DNA of 34,618 bases from an uncultured Gammaproteobacteria bacterium (GCA_913050215.1 CAJXBG010000035.1:1-34618), one strand, 5' to 3'; shown: positions 9,479 to 18,992, counted from the stretch's first letter. Numbers and translations: made by a program. Notes: generated from the sequence alone by a model not told the origin.

Positions 9479-10936
9479 ATGACTCAAAAAAATGCACTAA
9501 TCATTGACGACGAGCCGGACATCAGAGAGTTGCTTGAAATCACTCTCGGTCGAATGAGTATCAATACCAAGAGCGCCGAAAATGTTAAATCGGCAAAAGA
9601 GTTCTTAGGCCGTCACGAATTTGATTTTTGCCTTACTGATATGAAATTACCTGATGGAAGTGGCATCGAACTTGTTCAGCACATACAAAACAACTATCCA
9701 CACATTCCCGTCGCGATGATCACAGCCCACGGGAATATGGAATTTGCTGTTGAAGCATTAAAAGCCGGTGCGTTCGACTTTGTTTCAAAGCCGGTAAACC
9801 TTGAGCTACTTAGAAAACTGGTTGATACAGCACTAAACCTAGAACCACTAAGCGCGGAAAAGCCAGAGATTGCAGATAGCGCGTTGCTTGGTACCTCACC
9901 TGTGATGGATCAGCTGAGAAAGCAAATAGCAAAATTGGCTCGCAGTCAGGCACCTATTTATATCAGTGGCGAGTCGGGAAGCGGCAAAGAACTAGTCGCG
10001 AGATTAATTCATGAACAAGGACCACACGCCGATGCCCCGTTTATTCCAGTCAACTGTGGCGCTATCCCTAGCGAGCTAATGGAAAGCGAATTTTTTGGCC
10101 ATACAAAGGGAAGCTTCACCGGTGCGGTTAATGACAAGGAAGGTTTGTTTCAGGCTGCCAATGGGGGCACGCTGTTCCTAGATGAGGTGGCAGACTTACC
10201 ACTGGCAATGCAAGTCAAGTTGCTGAGGGGCATACAAGAAAAAGCTGTGAGACCAGTAGGGTCGCAACAAGAGATGCCCGTAGATGTACGCATACTGAGC
10301 GCCACCCACAAGGAACTGGCTAAAGAGGTCGAGCGAAATACTTTCCGACAGGACCTTTACTATCGCATCAACGTTATTGAACTGGAAGTACCCAATCTGC
10401 GTGACCGCCGGGAGGATATTCCAGAGCTTGCACAATATCTCCTAACAAAAATCGGCAATGAGTATCAAATGAAACCTCCCGGTTTAAGTATGGAGGCGTT
10501 GGACACACTTCAGCGCTATCACTTCCCAGGCAATGTCCGAGAGCTTGAGAACACCCTTGAGCGTGCATTCACATTATGCGAAAACGATACCATTGAACCC
10601 AAAGATCTTGGACTCAATCACAATGCCCGCAATATAGCGGCGCCCTCACTGGCTAAGTCAGATGGCATCAAGGCAACCCAATCCTCGTCCACAGCCACTG
10701 AGGAAAGGGCCGCACATGATAACGAGGCGCGGGCAACCGAATCAGCGCCTGCACTACCAGGTTCTGCACTTCCTGAGAATGAAGACTCCCTAGAGTCCTA
10801 CCTCGAGGGCATTGAAAAGAATGTCATTGTTGACGCGCTGGAGACCACACGCTGGAACAAAACGGCGGCAGCTAAAAAATTGGGGATCACATTTCGCGCG
10901 CTGCGTTACAGACTCAAGAAGCTCGGACTAGAATAG
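9479..10936 (+). CDS. pilR: Type IV pilus response regulator PilR (sigma54 activator)
   Basis: This is an NtrC-type activator. The receiver domain has the DD pair in IIDDEP, the phospho-acceptor Asp54 in LTDMKLPDGSG and the Lys in VSKPVN. The central AAA+ domain has Walker A GESGSGKE (164-171), the sigma54 contact loop GSFTGA (211-216) and Walker B GGTLFLDEVADLP. An Ala/Ser-rich linker follows, then a Fis-type helix-turn-helix (KTAAAKKLGITFRALRYRLKK). The start at 9479, which aligns with family starts, is preferred to 9437, which would overlap pilS. Neither has a strong binding site. GSFTGA instead of GAFTGA is usual for PilR as I recall it. The gene forms an operon with pilS. Confidence 0.94.
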   Translation: MTQKNALIIDDEPDIRELLEITLGRMSINTKSAENVKSAKEFLGRHEFDFCLTDMKLPDGSGIELVQHIQNNYPHIPVAMITAHGNMEFAVEALKAGAFDFVSKPVNLELLRKLVDTALNLEPLSAEKPEIADSALLGTSPVMDQLRKQIAKLARSQAPIYISGESGSGKELVARLIHEQGPHADAPFIPVNCGAIPSELMESEFFGHTKGSFTGAVNDKEGLFQAANGGTLFLDEVADLPLAMQVKLLRGIQEKAVRPVGSQQEMPVDVRILSATHKELAKEVERNTFRQDLYYRINVIELEVPNLRDRREDIPELAQYLLTKIGNEYQMKPPGLSMEALDTLQRYHFPGNVRELENTLERAFTLCENDTIEPKDLGLNHNARNIAAPSLAKSDGIKATQSSSTATEERAAHDNEARATESAPALPGSALPENEDSLESYLEGIEKNVIVDALETTRWNKTAAAKKLGITFRALRYRLKKLGLE

Positions 10937-11059
10937 TTTCAGCTTTATCCTACACAAGTTTCAGCCAACTCCTCATAAAGCCTGAACAGGCACACACCAT
11001 AATCTCAACATAAAAAGCGTCGAACCCATCGGGGCTTCTGGCTTGATTGAGAGTGGAGA

Positions 11060-11647
11060 ATGATCAAAAGTACTCAACCATCTGCGTTTAATGCATTTAC
11101 CGGTTACTCACTGATCGAAATCATCATCGTAATGGCGATTGCCAGCATTATGATGAACTTAGCCGTTCCTTCTGTAACAAAAATCTATCATCGAAGTCAG
11201 GCGACCGCCATGATCAACTGGTTAGTTGGCACTATACACTTCACTAGACACGCAGCGGTAAACTACGGCACAACAGCCACGCTTTGCCCCTCCGTTAACG
11301 TGAGCATTGGATGCGGCGGTGAATGGCACAATGGCGTTATTGTATTTCTTGACCACAACCGAGACGCAAAAATTAATGGCAGAGATAAAATCTTAAGCAG
11401 CTTTACCCCCTCTGTTAAAAACGGCACATTGAAATGGAGGTCATTCAAAAACAAAAAGTATCTGCAGCTGACAGAATTCGGATACACCAACTACCAGAAT
11501 GGTAATTTTGTTTACTGCACCGATTCTCGAGATGCCAAACTCGCTAGGCAACTGGTCATCAATGTTCAGGGCAGAGTCAGGCTGGTGCACAAAAGAAACG
11601 AAGAAGGCGTTAATGTCGACAGGCGAAACAAGCCCCTTAAATGCTAA
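11060..11647 (+). CDS. fimT: FimT-type minor pilin (GspH/FimT family) with GRVR motif
   Basis: This is a prepilin-like protein with the type III leader ending in TG followed by YSLIEIIIVMAIASIMM, with Glu at +5 of the mature protein, ready for PilD cleavage. The mature first residue is Tyr rather than Phe. The globular part has four Cys (TLCPS, IGCGGEW, FVYCTDS and the C-terminal PLKC). Near the C-terminus VQGRVRLVHKR contains GRVR (171-174), matching the GRxR motif described for FimT proteins that bind DNA during natural transformation. GGAGA precedes the ATG. It follows pilR, as fimT does in Pseudomonas as I recall. A second GspH-like gene at 20679 lacks the motif and is the FimU-like member. 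Confidence 0.82.
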   Translation: MIKSTQPSAFNAFTGYSLIEIIIVMAIASIMMNLAVPSVTKIYHRSQATAMINWLVGTIHFTRHAAVNYGTTATLCPSVNVSIGCGGEWHNGVIVFLDHNRDAKINGRDKILSSFTPSVKNGTLKWRSFKNKKYLQLTEFGYTNYQNGNFVYCTDSRDAKLARQLVINVQGRVRLVHKRNEEGVNVDRRNKPLKC

Positions 11648-11674
11648 ATGCAAGCATATTGTAGCGAATAGGAA

Positions 11675-11712
11675 GGGCGTGAAGGCACATTGGACTGGTC
11701 GCCCACTTCACG
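11675..11712. repeat. Inverted repeats in the fimT/pilY2 convergent gap
   Basis: The 73-bp gap between the converging ends of fimT and pilY2 contains CGTGAAG (11678-11684) with CTTCACG (11706-11712). An alternative pairing is GGGCG (11675-11679) with CGCCC (11700-11704). No T-run follows on either strand, so an ordinary intrinsic terminator is not supported. The stems could slow both transcripts. Confidence 0.35.
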
Positions 11713-11720
11713 ACGATAAG

Positions 11721-12092
11721 CTAGTGATTCAGACTTGGGTCAACAGGAATTTGTTCCAGGCTGAGCGCTATCCTGTAACCCTGCGTCTCAAAGTAGGCCA
11801 CTCTGACATACATGCCCTCAGCGAGTAACTCCAGCGCCCCTCCTTCTGAGCCCAGCATTTTAACCCTTATCGGATCTACTGCTGGGCCAAACAAATAGGT
11901 GTAACCATTGATCGTGCCTTTACGATGAGACAAATTCAGCATTTGCAACTCACCCCTATCTTCCCGGGCCGCAATGGATTCCTTCACATTTCCGACAATC
12001 TCCATAAAGTCGACCGCCTCTTCATCCTTGCCCTTTGCTAGCAATGACAACGACAGCCCGACGAAAAGGAACAGACGAATGTGTAGTTTCAT
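11721..12092 (-). CDS. pilY2: PilY2-like small exported type IV pilus protein
   Basis: This is a 123-aa protein with a Sec-type leader (MKLHIRLFLFVGLSLSLLA) and a small beta-rich C-terminal half, YTYLFGPAVDPIRVKM...LLAEGMYVRVAYFETQGYRIALSLEQI. That pattern (short strands, then 'L-x-x-G-M-x-V-R-V-x-Y') fits small OB-like exported proteins. It starts 29 nt after pilY1 on the same strand and is the last gene of the minor-pilin operon, exactly where pilY2 sits in P. aeruginosa. Function in Pseudomonas is poorly defined beyond fimbrial biogenesis. The name rests mainly on position; the sequence match is from memory. Confidence 0.6.
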   Translation of the reverse strand: MKLHIRLFLFVGLSLSLLAKGKDEEAVDFMEIVGNVKESIAAREDRGELQMLNLSHRKGTINGYTYLFGPAVDPIRVKMLGSEGGALELLAEGMYVRVAYFETQGYRIALSLEQIPVDPSLNH

Positions 12093-12121
12093 ATTTGAAT
12101 TCTCGGACGCTTCGCTTCCCG

Positions 12122-15100
12122 TTAGTTAACAGAATCTCTTTGTTTCCATGACAGGCGACCAGTGTTTCTGCCTCGACTGGTATTCGTAGAGGTCGCATCC
12201 AATGTTTTGTCACTCAACTGGGTGATACGTTTATCTTCGATGAACGACGAGTCGGTCGGAACGGCATCTTCGAAACGAGTTCCGGCAACAACCTTATCGT
12301 TCACCTTGTCACTATCATCAAACGCGCCGTCGTTATTCAGGTCAAAAACACCTCGCTCTCCAAGACAAACCGTACCGCCAGTCCCGGGACAGAAAGAAAG
12401 CGCAAAACCGCCGGCCACATCAACACAGCTGTTAGGACTTCTCGGGACGATGCTATTGACGAAAGCCAAGCCGCCTCGTAACTGGATATTTCGCACTGCT
12501 CTTTCGCCCGGGAATTCTGCCGACGCAGTGAGTGGCAAGCCCACGCCAGGCACGTCAAGGTGGTTATACCAACCCTTTTTTCCACCTGAGGTCGAGTATT
12601 CAACTTCTTCATTGCTAAGACTTCTGACATTACCAAAGGTAGCGTTATATTCGTTTGTGTAACGTTGCTGTACCAGATCGTCTACATCGATGAGCTCCGG
12701 ACTTAACCTATCCCAAATTCCGTATAGTGATTGGATGTCATCTGCTGTTCCATCTGGAACCGTAATGTAACTACCGGTTGCGAAAATAACGATAAATCCA
12801 TCGGCTTCTGTTGGATGCTGAGTCACGATGGGTTGGGTTGTAATGGGCTGAGGCGTTACATTTCCAAGCCCATCGTCATACGCTGCCTCAAATATTTTGG
12901 TAAATGACCAGTTCGACCAATCACTATCACTCAAATCAAACCTGAAGAGGTTTCCAAATGTGTCTCCGGCGTAGGCGTAGTCGATGGTACCATTACTATC
13001 GACATCAATGCCTCGAGGCGTGCCGAGACCGTTGGGGAGTCCATCCTGGACGCCAAACCCGGTATTGATTTTGATAAAGTCGGTATCGGTAGGAAGGCAC
13101 CCTGACGGCAAAGCCGTTCCATCTTTTACCACATTGTGGATTTTTGATGGATGACACCAATTTCCGTCGGCTCCACGCTCAATAAAGAGCACAAAGAGTT
13201 TTGCAATACCTGCTGTGCTGTTATAGCCATTGCCAAAGACCGCTATCCATTCATTTTCGCCATCGGTCACAACATTACTCATCGCCAGCGTGGGGACACT
13301 AAATGTGTTGCCCAAATCGCGGACTGTTTGTGGCGTATCTTGGAGGTCAGTCCTCAAGGCACCGGCGGTCAGCAAGGGTGGCTGAAACATACCCGCATCG
13401 GCTATTGTCTGATCAGGTTCAATCGTCAAATTAGTTGGATACGAATCATCTGCCTCAGTAAACTCCCACAAAACCACGTCAGTAGCATCCGATTCATTTA
13501 GCTTCTCCGGGTCAGTAACATCAAGGGCAAAATAGGCTTTAGCGCCAGCACCCTGACCGCCGACCAACACCGTCGCCCACTCTCTTGCACTTGACCCATC
13601 TAGTCGAATAAAGACATCGTTAATGGCTGGAGTCAGATCTACAAAAAATCTATGGCTATATTCGTAGTCCAATAGATCAGTGATTTTTCTGCTTAGCGCA
13701 CCCAGCATCAGATTATTGGGAATAAAACCGAACATCTCATTGCCATTGGAAGCATCGAAGCCATGCAACATGCCGTCGTTTGCTTCAACATAAATCATGT
13801 CTCTGCGGTTTGCATTATCCGAGTCAGCGGCAAATGTTGCATACGAGTCAGCATCTTGAGGATACGGCTCACCATTTCGGCCCAATCGGCTTGGCCCCCC
13901 AACAAACACTGGGGTTGAGTGCACAATATCACCGAGCCTACCTCCCACTGTCGGCCGCTCTCTGAAGTTTCCGACGGGCCTTTCGAAGCTGGAATCACCC
14001 CGAAGGTAATTCACTCGCTGTATTACTTCTGTGTTTTTTTGGGCTGCTGAAGCGCTTAAACTGTCAATGAATACAGCTCTTTGTTTCGCCGTTAAACCCA
14101 GAGGATATGCGTCAGGACGGAAGGGAATACCAACACCAAGATCTGCATCATATGTAAAAATTTCACGATCGTTTGGGTCTACATTATCCATCTGCACTGC
14201 TGACTCCCAGACTGGTTCTTCAACGAGCCCCTCATCCGTCAGTGATTGGGCAATCAGATTTCCAGTATTGATCTTTGTGTTATAGAAAGCCCGGAATATT
14301 AGTGTATCTTCCTGAATTTCTTGGGAGTTAAAACTTACAGCGGATGCTGCACCACTGCCCTGAGAAAACTCTTCGAATGCCGATATCAATGCATCCGAAA
14401 GTTCCTTCGCACTTGCCGCGTCAAGATATTCACCACGACCGTTATACGCGGCATGGCGTAGATCATCGATTTTCTTAGCACTTGAGCTACTTGGGTCACC
14501 CCAGGCAAAACCAGCAGAGAAGTCCGTCGGGTCAGTATTGATTAATCCACTCACACCAAAACCGACAGTATAGGTCGACATATGTTGATGCATAACCTCG
14601 TTGCCACCCCCTTCAAATGCTGTTGGCGACGTCCCAGACCGGTCTCTGGCTGTGGTCGGCACCTCGTTAATCAGTGAATGTAAATCACGTTCGTAGTAAT
14701 ACATCGCCACATCTGCGAGCGTGTTGTCGGTGCCCTCAGCATAGGCCCCGCCATCAAAATTAGTGTTATTGTCTTGGTCGGCGTCACCCACATTGGGTTC
14801 TCTACCGTTCCAGGTGCCATCGGTAATTAGAAGTGTGAAATTTTGCTGACAGTTACCTTCAGGAGAAGGCAACACAGGACAATTCGCATCTCCTGGGCTC
14901 GAATTCGAACCACTGTTAAAAATGTCATTCTTACGACATTCGTAATAACGGCCGGCATCTCGCAAAGATCTCCGTAACGGAGTGCCACCACTAGAGTTCG
15001 TCTGATAAATCGCATCAAGCAGCTCAGCTTTGGCACCTGTTCGCTCTGAGGTATTCATCGAAACGATTTTTTTCAGGCCACTGCTACTATTAAGCTTCGC

Positions 15101-18100
15101 ATAACCTATGCGTATATTTTCTGCAGACGATACAACTTTACCTAGCGCAGACTTTGCAGTGAATTCACGATTTCTCGCATAGGTGAACCAGTTGGCAAAG
15201 TTCTGTATTTCCTCTGCATAAGTACAAGAATTCTCATTAGTCATACAATCCGTTCGATCAGCTGACTTGGGATATAGGTCAGAGCCTCCTGCTGAAGCCG
15301 GTTTAATTTCAACCAGAGTGCCCTCTGAATTCACAGGGTCATTAGCCGGTGAAGGCAAATCATTTAGCAGGCCATCACCATCCTTATCATCCCAGGTATA
15401 ATACCGCGGAATATAGTAGTTTGTGACACTGACGTCCTGGAATCCGGACGTTGTGCCACAGACTGTTTCGAAGGATTGACAACCACTCCAGCTATAGCTG
15501 ACACACTGAAGCTGGCAGCTATACTCGCTCACGACGGCTTTACCCGTGTAACTCTGAGGTATCGTAAGATTAGTTTTGGTAGCACCGAACAATGGGTGAT
15601 GGCGAGCTGCCGATGGAGAACTGTCAGGAAACTCGTTGTCACTGGTATCGAGACCATCCCAGGGAAGATACTGGTTATCGGGATCGTAATAAATTCTATT
15701 GTAAGCTGAATTTCTTAGCCGCCATAAACCTGCATTTGGCGCAGCCTCCTCGCTAGGTGCAACGCTGGTAGAACTACCTGCCGTTGCCTTCAATGTGTAC
15801 TGAATGTAATTTCCCGTTGAGAAATAATACAAACCACTGTCTTGGTCCGTTAGCATATCCCAAGACATTGAGCCCGAATCGTCGTTTACCAGCAGCACAT
15901 TTGGTTCAGGGCCAACGGGCAATTCAAGAGGGATTTCTGCAAGCTGATAGTCGAACTCTACCGCATCACCACTCGAACCTGTTGGCGCACCTTCAATCGG
16001 CTTAATAACAACAGATGCCGTCACACCGTAAAGGCAATGATCGGCGTCGCCAGGTAATGGCACATCGCAGACGTTAAACGTGAATGAGTCATCTCCTGCA
16101 AAAGTCGCGTCAGGTCTATAAGAGAAACTGCCATCATTTGTAAATGGTGGTAATAACTGTCCGTGCGCAGTCAGTGCTGAGGTCAGCTGAAAGTACAGCG
16201 TGTCAGGCTGTGGATCGCTTGCCTCCGGCGTGCAGGCAGGATCGGCAGGATCACATCCAACGCCATCAACGTGCGTGTTGTCGAGATCACGAATCTTCGT
16301 TCTCAAACCCTCGTCCGCTGGCACGATCAGGTCATCAGCTTGTTCCATCACATAAAGAATCGGCTCCAAAGCGACCGGTTTGTCATTTACCGGCAAAACA
16401 TTAATCGTTACCGTTGCGCACCGCGGGTCAGTCGGCGGCGTAAATGGCGCTTCAGATTCTGGAGAGCTGTCTTGAATACAATAGACAAAACTGTCTTCGC
16501 CACTGAAATCTACCGCCGGCTTGTAAACAATATCGAAATTACTGGCGGTGGAGCCATCGATCGTCGTATCCGAAGTCTCTGCGCCTAAACAGCCTGCGTC
16601 AGCACACGAAACTTCGCCGTTAATCACGATAATAAAATCACCGGTATCGTTAGGGTCAGCCAAGCGACTGGTAGTACGCCAGCTATGCTGACCGCCAAAA
16701 GAGTCAACAACTCGCTGGCCCGCGCTGATAACCCGAACCGGCGCATCACCTTGGTCATCATTCGAAGTGACATTAAATGTAATCGGGTCGCTGTCTTCAT
16801 TGATCACCAACTCAGGGAAATCATTATAATGGTCATCAACAGCCACGGGTGTGTCATCGCCAATGCCGTTTATTGTTACCCTGAAAGTACCATCGTCAAA
16901 TAGTGGAACCGCGGTAGTTGGTAATTTCGGAGGCCGTCCGAGGTCTGTCGCTGTAACAGTTATATCCACGTAGCCGTGGGCATCTTCGTTAACTGGCAAC
17001 AAGGTCTCTGCATCGGTTGTCGTAAACACAAACCGCCTTGCACCAATTGACGGCACATCAATCGTTTCACTCTCAAGCGTAAACCCACTTGTATCGATAA
17101 CCGTCGTGGTCACAAATTCGTTTGGTACATCGTCCACGGTTACTGTGTAGGTCAGCAATTCATCACTGGGATCGCCATCGGTGAGATCCGCATCTGAAAA
17201 AGCGCCACTCAAGGCAACCATGATGTCGCCGGAATCTTCATCCTGATTGGCGCTCGAATAACTTAGGTTATAAATCGGCGGATCATTCACCGAGAGTACG
17301 TCAACGGTAAAGGCAAGCGTTACCGAAGATATACTGCTAATTGGCGCTGCGACATCCGTTGCCTCGATCACAATGTCTGAGGAACCGTATTGGTGGCTTG
17401 GGCTATAGAGTCCAAGGTTATCACTGGCTATCGTCGCACTCATCAGTGCACTGTTTGAATTGCTTATGATGGAGAAGTTAAGCGAATCGTTATCAGCACC
17501 CACGCTTCCATCCAATACACCATCTTCGTTAATATCCAAATCGACAAAAAGATCATTCAGCGCAACAACACGAGACAAACCTGCGCTTGTATACTTATCT
17601 TCACTAAATTGAATGCCACCAGTGACTAGTGCTGCGCCTGCGGCGCTTAGTGTCGGTGAGTTATCGTTGATTGGGTTTAACGAAATGGTGACAACAGTCT
17701 CTTCATCATCACTGACACCATCGCTGACGGTATATTCCGCGGTTGTTTCAAATAATTCTACAGTCGTGTCTGAAGTAGACACAAATGTTGCTTCGCCGTC
17801 TGACCTAATTGTTATTGCTCCTATAACAACACCATCCTCAGAAAGATCCACTGGCACCCCAACAAGTCCTGCATCCCCGTTTACTTCACTTACCGTTAAG
17901 GTCTCCGCCGGAACATCAGCGTCAGAATCATTTGTCAGCACGTTGAAGACCACTGTGTTGAGTTCATCGACATTTGCTGTGTCTGAGACACCAACAGGCG
18001 CTGAATCACTCACAGCATTGAGGTCAATATTTATCGTCGCAGTATCAACAGCAGTGGGTCCTCCATCATCCGTAACCGACACGGTCAGGGTCAGAGCAAA

Positions 18101-18388
18101 AGTTGTGGTTGTTTCAAAATCCAATTGATCAACATCCGCAACGCTGATCACACCGGTACTGCTAATCGCAAAGGCAGTACCCGATAGGCTATAAGATATG
18201 GTTCCATCCGTATCAACATTGAAAGCTGATGCGGTTCCTACCACTGTCCCATTCGGAGAATTTTCATCGATAGAGAACGCTTGATCATTGACATCGGTAG
18301 CAGCAATCGTCACACCGTAAACCAGCTGCAAAAAAACGATCAATATCGTTTGCGCAATCAAGGTTCTAAAAAATACCATGGAGATCAT
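12122..18388 (-). CDS. pilY1: Giant PilY1-like pilus tip protein with cadherin-like N-terminal repeats
   Basis: PilY1 sits at the type IV pilus tip and acts in pilus priming, adhesion and surface sensing. After a signal-like segment come about 790 residues of roughly six cadherin/Ig-like repeats, marked by DENSPNGTVVG, DVNDQ, NPINDNSP, SVNDPP and PVNDKP. One carries a calcium-type loop, DINEDGVLD. Next is a von Willebrand A domain from about 828, with MIDAS-like DDSGS (836-840) and a Cys-rich insert (C958, C962, C970, C977). The PilY1 C-terminal propeller follows, including RGD (1463-1465), GGRLGDIVHSTP, VEANDGMLHGF and the calcium loop DVDSNGTID (1795-1803). A second EF-hand-like loop DLNNDGAFDDSD is at 2016-2027. 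Length is about 2088 aa against about 1160 in P. aeruginosa. An alternative start at 18418 overlaps pilX. Confidence 0.9.
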   Translation of the reverse strand: MISMVFFRTLIAQTILIVFLQLVYGVTIAATDVNDQAFSIDENSPNGTVVGTASAFNVDTDGTISYSLSGTAFAISSTGVISVADVDQLDFETTTTFALTLTVSVTDDGGPTAVDTATINIDLNAVSDSAPVGVSDTANVDELNTVVFNVLTNDSDADVPAETLTVSEVNGDAGLVGVPVDLSEDGVVIGAITIRSDGEATFVSTSDTTVELFETTAEYTVSDGVSDDEETVVTISLNPINDNSPTLSAAGAALVTGGIQFSEDKYTSAGLSRVVALNDLFVDLDINEDGVLDGSVGADNDSLNFSIISNSNSALMSATIASDNLGLYSPSHQYGSSDIVIEATDVAAPISSISSVTLAFTVDVLSVNDPPIYNLSYSSANQDEDSGDIMVALSGAFSDADLTDGDPSDELLTYTVTVDDVPNEFVTTTVIDTSGFTLESETIDVPSIGARRFVFTTTDAETLLPVNEDAHGYVDITVTATDLGRPPKLPTTAVPLFDDGTFRVTINGIGDDTPVAVDDHYNDFPELVINEDSDPITFNVTSNDDQGDAPVRVISAGQRVVDSFGGQHSWRTTSRLADPNDTGDFIIVINGEVSCADAGCLGAETSDTTIDGSTASNFDIVYKPAVDFSGEDSFVYCIQDSSPESEAPFTPPTDPRCATVTINVLPVNDKPVALEPILYVMEQADDLIVPADEGLRTKIRDLDNTHVDGVGCDPADPACTPEASDPQPDTLYFQLTSALTAHGQLLPPFTNDGSFSYRPDATFAGDDSFTFNVCDVPLPGDADHCLYGVTASVVIKPIEGAPTGSSGDAVEFDYQLAEIPLELPVGPEPNVLLVNDDSGSMSWDMLTDQDSGLYYFSTGNYIQYTLKATAGSSTSVAPSEEAAPNAGLWRLRNSAYNRIYYDPDNQYLPWDGLDTSDNEFPDSSPSAARHHPLFGATKTNLTIPQSYTGKAVVSEYSCQLQCVSYSWSGCQSFETVCGTTSGFQDVSVTNYYIPRYYTWDDKDGDGLLNDLPSPANDPVNSEGTLVEIKPASAGGSDLYPKSADRTDCMTNENSCTYAEEIQNFANWFTYARNREFTAKSALGKVVSSAENIRIGYAKLNSSSGLKKIVSMNTSERTGAKAELLDAIYQTNSSGGTPLRRSLRDAGRYYECRKNDIFNSGSNSSPGDANCPVLPSPEGNCQQNFTLLITDGTWNGREPNVGDADQDNNTNFDGGAYAEGTDNTLADVAMYYYERDLHSLINEVPTTARDRSGTSPTAFEGGGNEVMHQHMSTYTVGFGVSGLINTDPTDFSAGFAWGDPSSSSAKKIDDLRHAAYNGRGEYLDAASAKELSDALISAFEEFSQGSGAASAVSFNSQEIQEDTLIFRAFYNTKINTGNLIAQSLTDEGLVEEPVWESAVQMDNVDPNDREIFTYDADLGVGIPFRPDAYPLGLTAKQRAVFIDSLSASAAQKNTEVIQRVNYLRGDSSFERPVGNFRERPTVGGRLGDIVHSTPVFVGGPSRLGRNGEPYPQDADSYATFAADSDNANRRDMIYVEANDGMLHGFDASNGNEMFGFIPNNLMLGALSRKITDLLDYEYSHRFFVDLTPAINDVFIRLDGSSAREWATVLVGGQGAGAKAYFALDVTDPEKLNESDATDVVLWEFTEADDSYPTNLTIEPDQTIADAGMFQPPLLTAGALRTDLQDTPQTVRDLGNTFSVPTLAMSNVVTDGENEWIAVFGNGYNSTAGIAKLFVLFIERGADGNWCHPSKIHNVVKDGTALPSGCLPTDTDFIKINTGFGVQDGLPNGLGTPRGIDVDSNGTIDYAYAGDTFGNLFRFDLSDSDWSNWSFTKIFEAAYDDGLGNVTPQPITTQPIVTQHPTEADGFIVIFATGSYITVPDGTADDIQSLYGIWDRLSPELIDVDDLVQQRYTNEYNATFGNVRSLSNEEVEYSTSGGKKGWYNHLDVPGVGLPLTASAEFPGERAVRNIQLRGGLAFVNSIVPRSPNSCVDVAGGFALSFCPGTGGTVCLGERGVFDLNNDGAFDDSDKVNDKVVAGTRFEDAVPTDSSFIEDKRITQLSDKTLDATSTNTSRGRNTGRLSWKQRDSVN

Positions 18389-18401
18389 TATATTACCCAA
18401 C

Positions 18402-18986
18402 TCAAAAGCGCTTACCATAAGTGCTTTGAATCATTACGTGTGCTGTTGAGGTACCGCCGGTTCCAAAAACGGTAATTCGAAATATCTGCGTTCGGCCTGA
18501 GCCAGAATCCTGACCAATATTGTCAAGATTGAGCGAGTCGTTATCCGACACCACTGTTTTCAAGTGTTCAATAATATATTTAGGTTGCTCCGCTACGCCG
18601 TCGATGACAGTCGGCGCGACTATATAGCCATTACCGCTCATCCAGTCTCGGTTGCTCCAGTTGGCTGCTCCGTCATAATCACCTTCGAGATAATACCCAG
18701 CATCATTCGCGCCCGAGTCCTCAAACAATACTAGGGAATTGAAGGTTTCGATTAAGGCTTCCGCATCTTTGACAGCGGACTCGGCCGCCTGAAACGCCAG
18801 GTTAGTATCACGAGCATTTCGCGCCATGCGTTCCTGCAAGCTGGTGGTTTGCACCGATGACAAACCAAGCACAGTGAGTATTAGCAACATCACGAGGCTA
18901 ATAAACAAGGCGACACCCGATTGGCGTTTTTGCTGGCCTACGTAACTGCGCTTCAAGTTTGCTGTCTGCAACTTACTATCGCTCAT
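18402..18986 (-). CDS. pilX: Minor pilin-like assembly protein PilX
   Basis: This is a minor pilin of the tip/priming complex. The N-terminus QKRQSGVALFISLVMLLILT matches the PilX N-terminal signature, with cleavage expected after the Gly. It is followed by LSSVQTTSLQERMARNARD and AFQAAESAV, very typical of PilX. The mature position 5 is not Glu, which recalls the GspK class of minor pseudopilin. Length is 194 aa. It begins 6 nt after pilW ends, and pilY1 begins at or just past its stop, so the two are translated together. Confidence 0.9.
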   Translation of the reverse strand: MSDSKLQTANLKRSYVGQQKRQSGVALFISLVMLLILTVLGLSSVQTTSLQERMARNARDTNLAFQAAESAVKDAEALIETFNSLVLFEDSGANDAGYYLEGDYDGAANWSNRDWMSGNGYIVAPTVIDGVAEQPKYIIEHLKTVVSDNDSLNLDNIGQDSGSGRTQIFRITVFGTGGTSTAHVMIQSTYGKRF

Positions 18987-18992
18987 ATTGAT

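Noticed and set aside
17613-18128. 171-aa Ser/Thr/Val-rich plus-strand open frame
   Set aside because: It is the reverse reading of the Asp/Thr-rich repeats of PilY1, whose low-complexity codons leave the opposite strand open.
12122-18388. PilY1 extension as a separate adhesin gene joined by frameshift
   Set aside because: The frame is uninterrupted, the signal segment is only at the far N-terminus, and no start with a binding site is evident before the VWA domain.
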